From positions 1-6,246 of the forward strand of contig JBFKOW010000187.1 of assembly GCA_041628615.1 (NCBI GenBank): 6,246 bases of DNA, given 5' to 3'. Each line of letters begins with the position of its first letter. The first letter of the stretch is position 1. Under the pieces are notes generated by a model that saw only the letters and a list, made by a program, of their open reading frames with translations, did not search any database and was not told the origin of the DNA. Origin of the DNA: JAMWZF01 sp041628615. GTDB lineage: Bacteria > Pseudomonadota > Alphaproteobacteria > Rhodobacterales > Rhodobacteraceae. Of the stretch, positions 5,408 through 6,246 are shown piece by piece. The translations under genes were made by a program, and so were the position numbers.

Positions 5408-6246
5408 TCAGGTGGCCGCCGGTTCGGCGGGCGGGTCGTCCGCCGCCGCCGGCGCCTCGCCCAGCATCCGGACCTCGCGCTGCGGGAAGGGGATCGAGAT
5501 GCCGTTCTCCTGGAAGGCGTCCCAGAGCGCGAGATAGACGTTGCCCCGGATGTTGGTCAGCCCCGCCGTCGGGTCGCTGATCCAGAACCGGAGCACGTAA
5601 TCGACGCTCGAATCGCCGAATCCCACGATGTGGCAGACCGGGGCCTGGCTCGACAGCACCCGGTTCACCCCCTGCGCGGCGGCGATGGCGATGCGGCGCA
5701 CGTCGTGCGGGTTGTCGCCGTAGGAGGTGCCGAAATGGATGTCGAGCCGGACGAAGTCGTTGGAGTGGGACCAGTTGACCACCTGCGTGGTGATCAGGTC
5801 CTCGTTCGGGATCAGGTATTCGCGCCCGTCCCGCGTGGTGATCGACACATAGCGCGCGCCCAGCGCGTTGATCCAGCCGAAGGTCTCGCCGACGCTGATG
5901 ACGTCGCCGGGCTTGATCGACTTGTCCATCAGGATGATGACGCCCGACACGAGGTTCGACACCACCTTCTGCAGGCCGAAGCCGATGCCGACGCCGATCG
6001 CGCCCGACAGCACCGCAAGGCCGGTCAGGTCGAAGCCCACCGCGCTGAGCGCCATCACCAGCGCGACGCCGTAGAGCACGATCTGCAGCACCTTGACGAT
6101 CAGCACCTGCATCGAGGGGCTGAGGTCCTCGTTGCGGTGGATCCGGGCGGCGGTGGTCCGGGTGATGAACCGCGCCGCGACCATCGCGAAGGTGACGATC
6201 AGCATCGCCTGCAGGACGAGCCAGACCGAGATCCGGAAATCGCCGA
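5408..6246 (-). CDS. MscS-family mechanosensitive ion channel, C-terminal part
   Basis: MscS-type channels sit in the inner membrane and release solutes on hypo-osmotic shock. The 278 visible residues are open to the right edge, so the N-terminus is missing and the full protein may be much longer. An internal ATG at 6205-6203 is not a credible start because hydrophobic coding sequence continues upstream. Counting from the edge, hydrophobic segments lie at 5-26 and 46-70. The pore-lining TM3 is at 74-105, with GAIGVGIGFGLQKVVSN (81-97) and the helix break before SIKPGDVI (109-116). The cytoplasmic beta domain follows, with LIPNEDLITTQVVNWSHSND (144-163), HFGTSYGDNPHDVRR (170-184) and the FWISDP (220-225) alpha/beta region, ending in ENGISIPFPQREV (246-258). 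The last 18 residues are an Ala/Pro/Asp-rich tail. The style resembles MscK/YbdG-like subfamilies rather than short E. coli MscS. It converges on yqgE. Confidence 0.94.
   Translation of the reverse strand, partial: GDFRISVWLVLQAMLIVTFAMVAARFITRTTAARIHRNEDLSPSMQVLIVKVLQIVLYGVALVMALSAVGFDLTGLAVLSGAIGVGIGFGLQKVVSNLVSGVIILMDKSIKPGDVISVGETFGWINALGARYVSITTRDGREYLIPNEDLITTQVVNWSHSNDFVRLDIHFGTSYGDNPHDVRRIAIAAAQGVNRVLSSQAPVCHIVGFGDSSVDYVLRFWISDPTAGLTNIRGNVYLALWDAFQENGISIPFPQREVRMLGEAPAAADDPPAEPAAT

Noticed and set aside
5408..6205. Complete 265-residue MscS starting at the ATG at 6205
   Set aside because: The frame stays open to the window edge and adds hydrophobic residues such as SVWLVLQA that complete a transmembrane helix, so the gene is a truncated longer protein.
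1..6246. A new defence, mobile or RNA-based system
   Set aside because: All seven genes fit housekeeping or envelope roles with uniform composition. There are no nuclease, transposase, integrase, toxin or array signatures and no gap over 300 bp.

Overview
The window is GC-rich (roughly 70% by eye), densely coded chromosomal DNA. The gene content and sequence style (GC-biased third positions, weak Shine-Dalgarno sequences, UbiA with a Rhodobacter-like N-terminus, a BON/OmpA envelope protein next to ubiA) point to an alphaproteobacterium, most likely of the order Rhodobacterales. That assignment rests on recognised protein families and remembered synteny, not on a search. I see no mobile element, CRISPR array, tRNA, rRNA or sign of recent transfer. 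Base and codon use look uniform throughout.

Layout from left to right. Positions 450 to 1 (minus) hold the N-terminal 150 residues of RsmE, the 16S rRNA m3U1498 methyltransferase, cut by the window edge. Diverging from it with only 12 bp between the two ATGs is ubiA (463-1443, plus), the membrane prenyltransferase of ubiquinone synthesis. After a 62-bp gap with a plausible promoter comes a 656-residue periplasmic protein (1506-3476, plus) with BON-like repeats and a C-terminal OmpA-type peptidoglycan-binding domain. Its stop overlaps the GTG start of a small membrane/coiled-coil protein (3473-3799, plus). A convergent gene (4645-3815, minus) encodes a secreted stand-alone DsbD N-terminal-like domain with a CxxxC motif. 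Diverging from it across a 176-bp gap is yqgE/algH (4822-5394, plus). Convergent to yqgE is the C-terminal 278 residues of an MscS-family mechanosensitive channel (6246-5408, minus), cut by the right edge.

Functionally the window is mostly housekeeping and cell-envelope genes: rRNA modification, quinone synthesis, a peptidoglycan-tethering protein with a coupled membrane partner, a periplasmic thiol-redox domain, YqgE, and an osmotic-release channel. They do not form one pathway. Only the OmpA-like gene and the small gene after it are clearly organised as a co-translated pair.

I found no convincing new defence or mobile system. The points most worth a second look are the regular repeat of about 125 residues in the OmpA-like protein, its uncharacterised coupled partner, the orphan DsbD-like domain, and several small DNA dyads and repeats at gene junctions.
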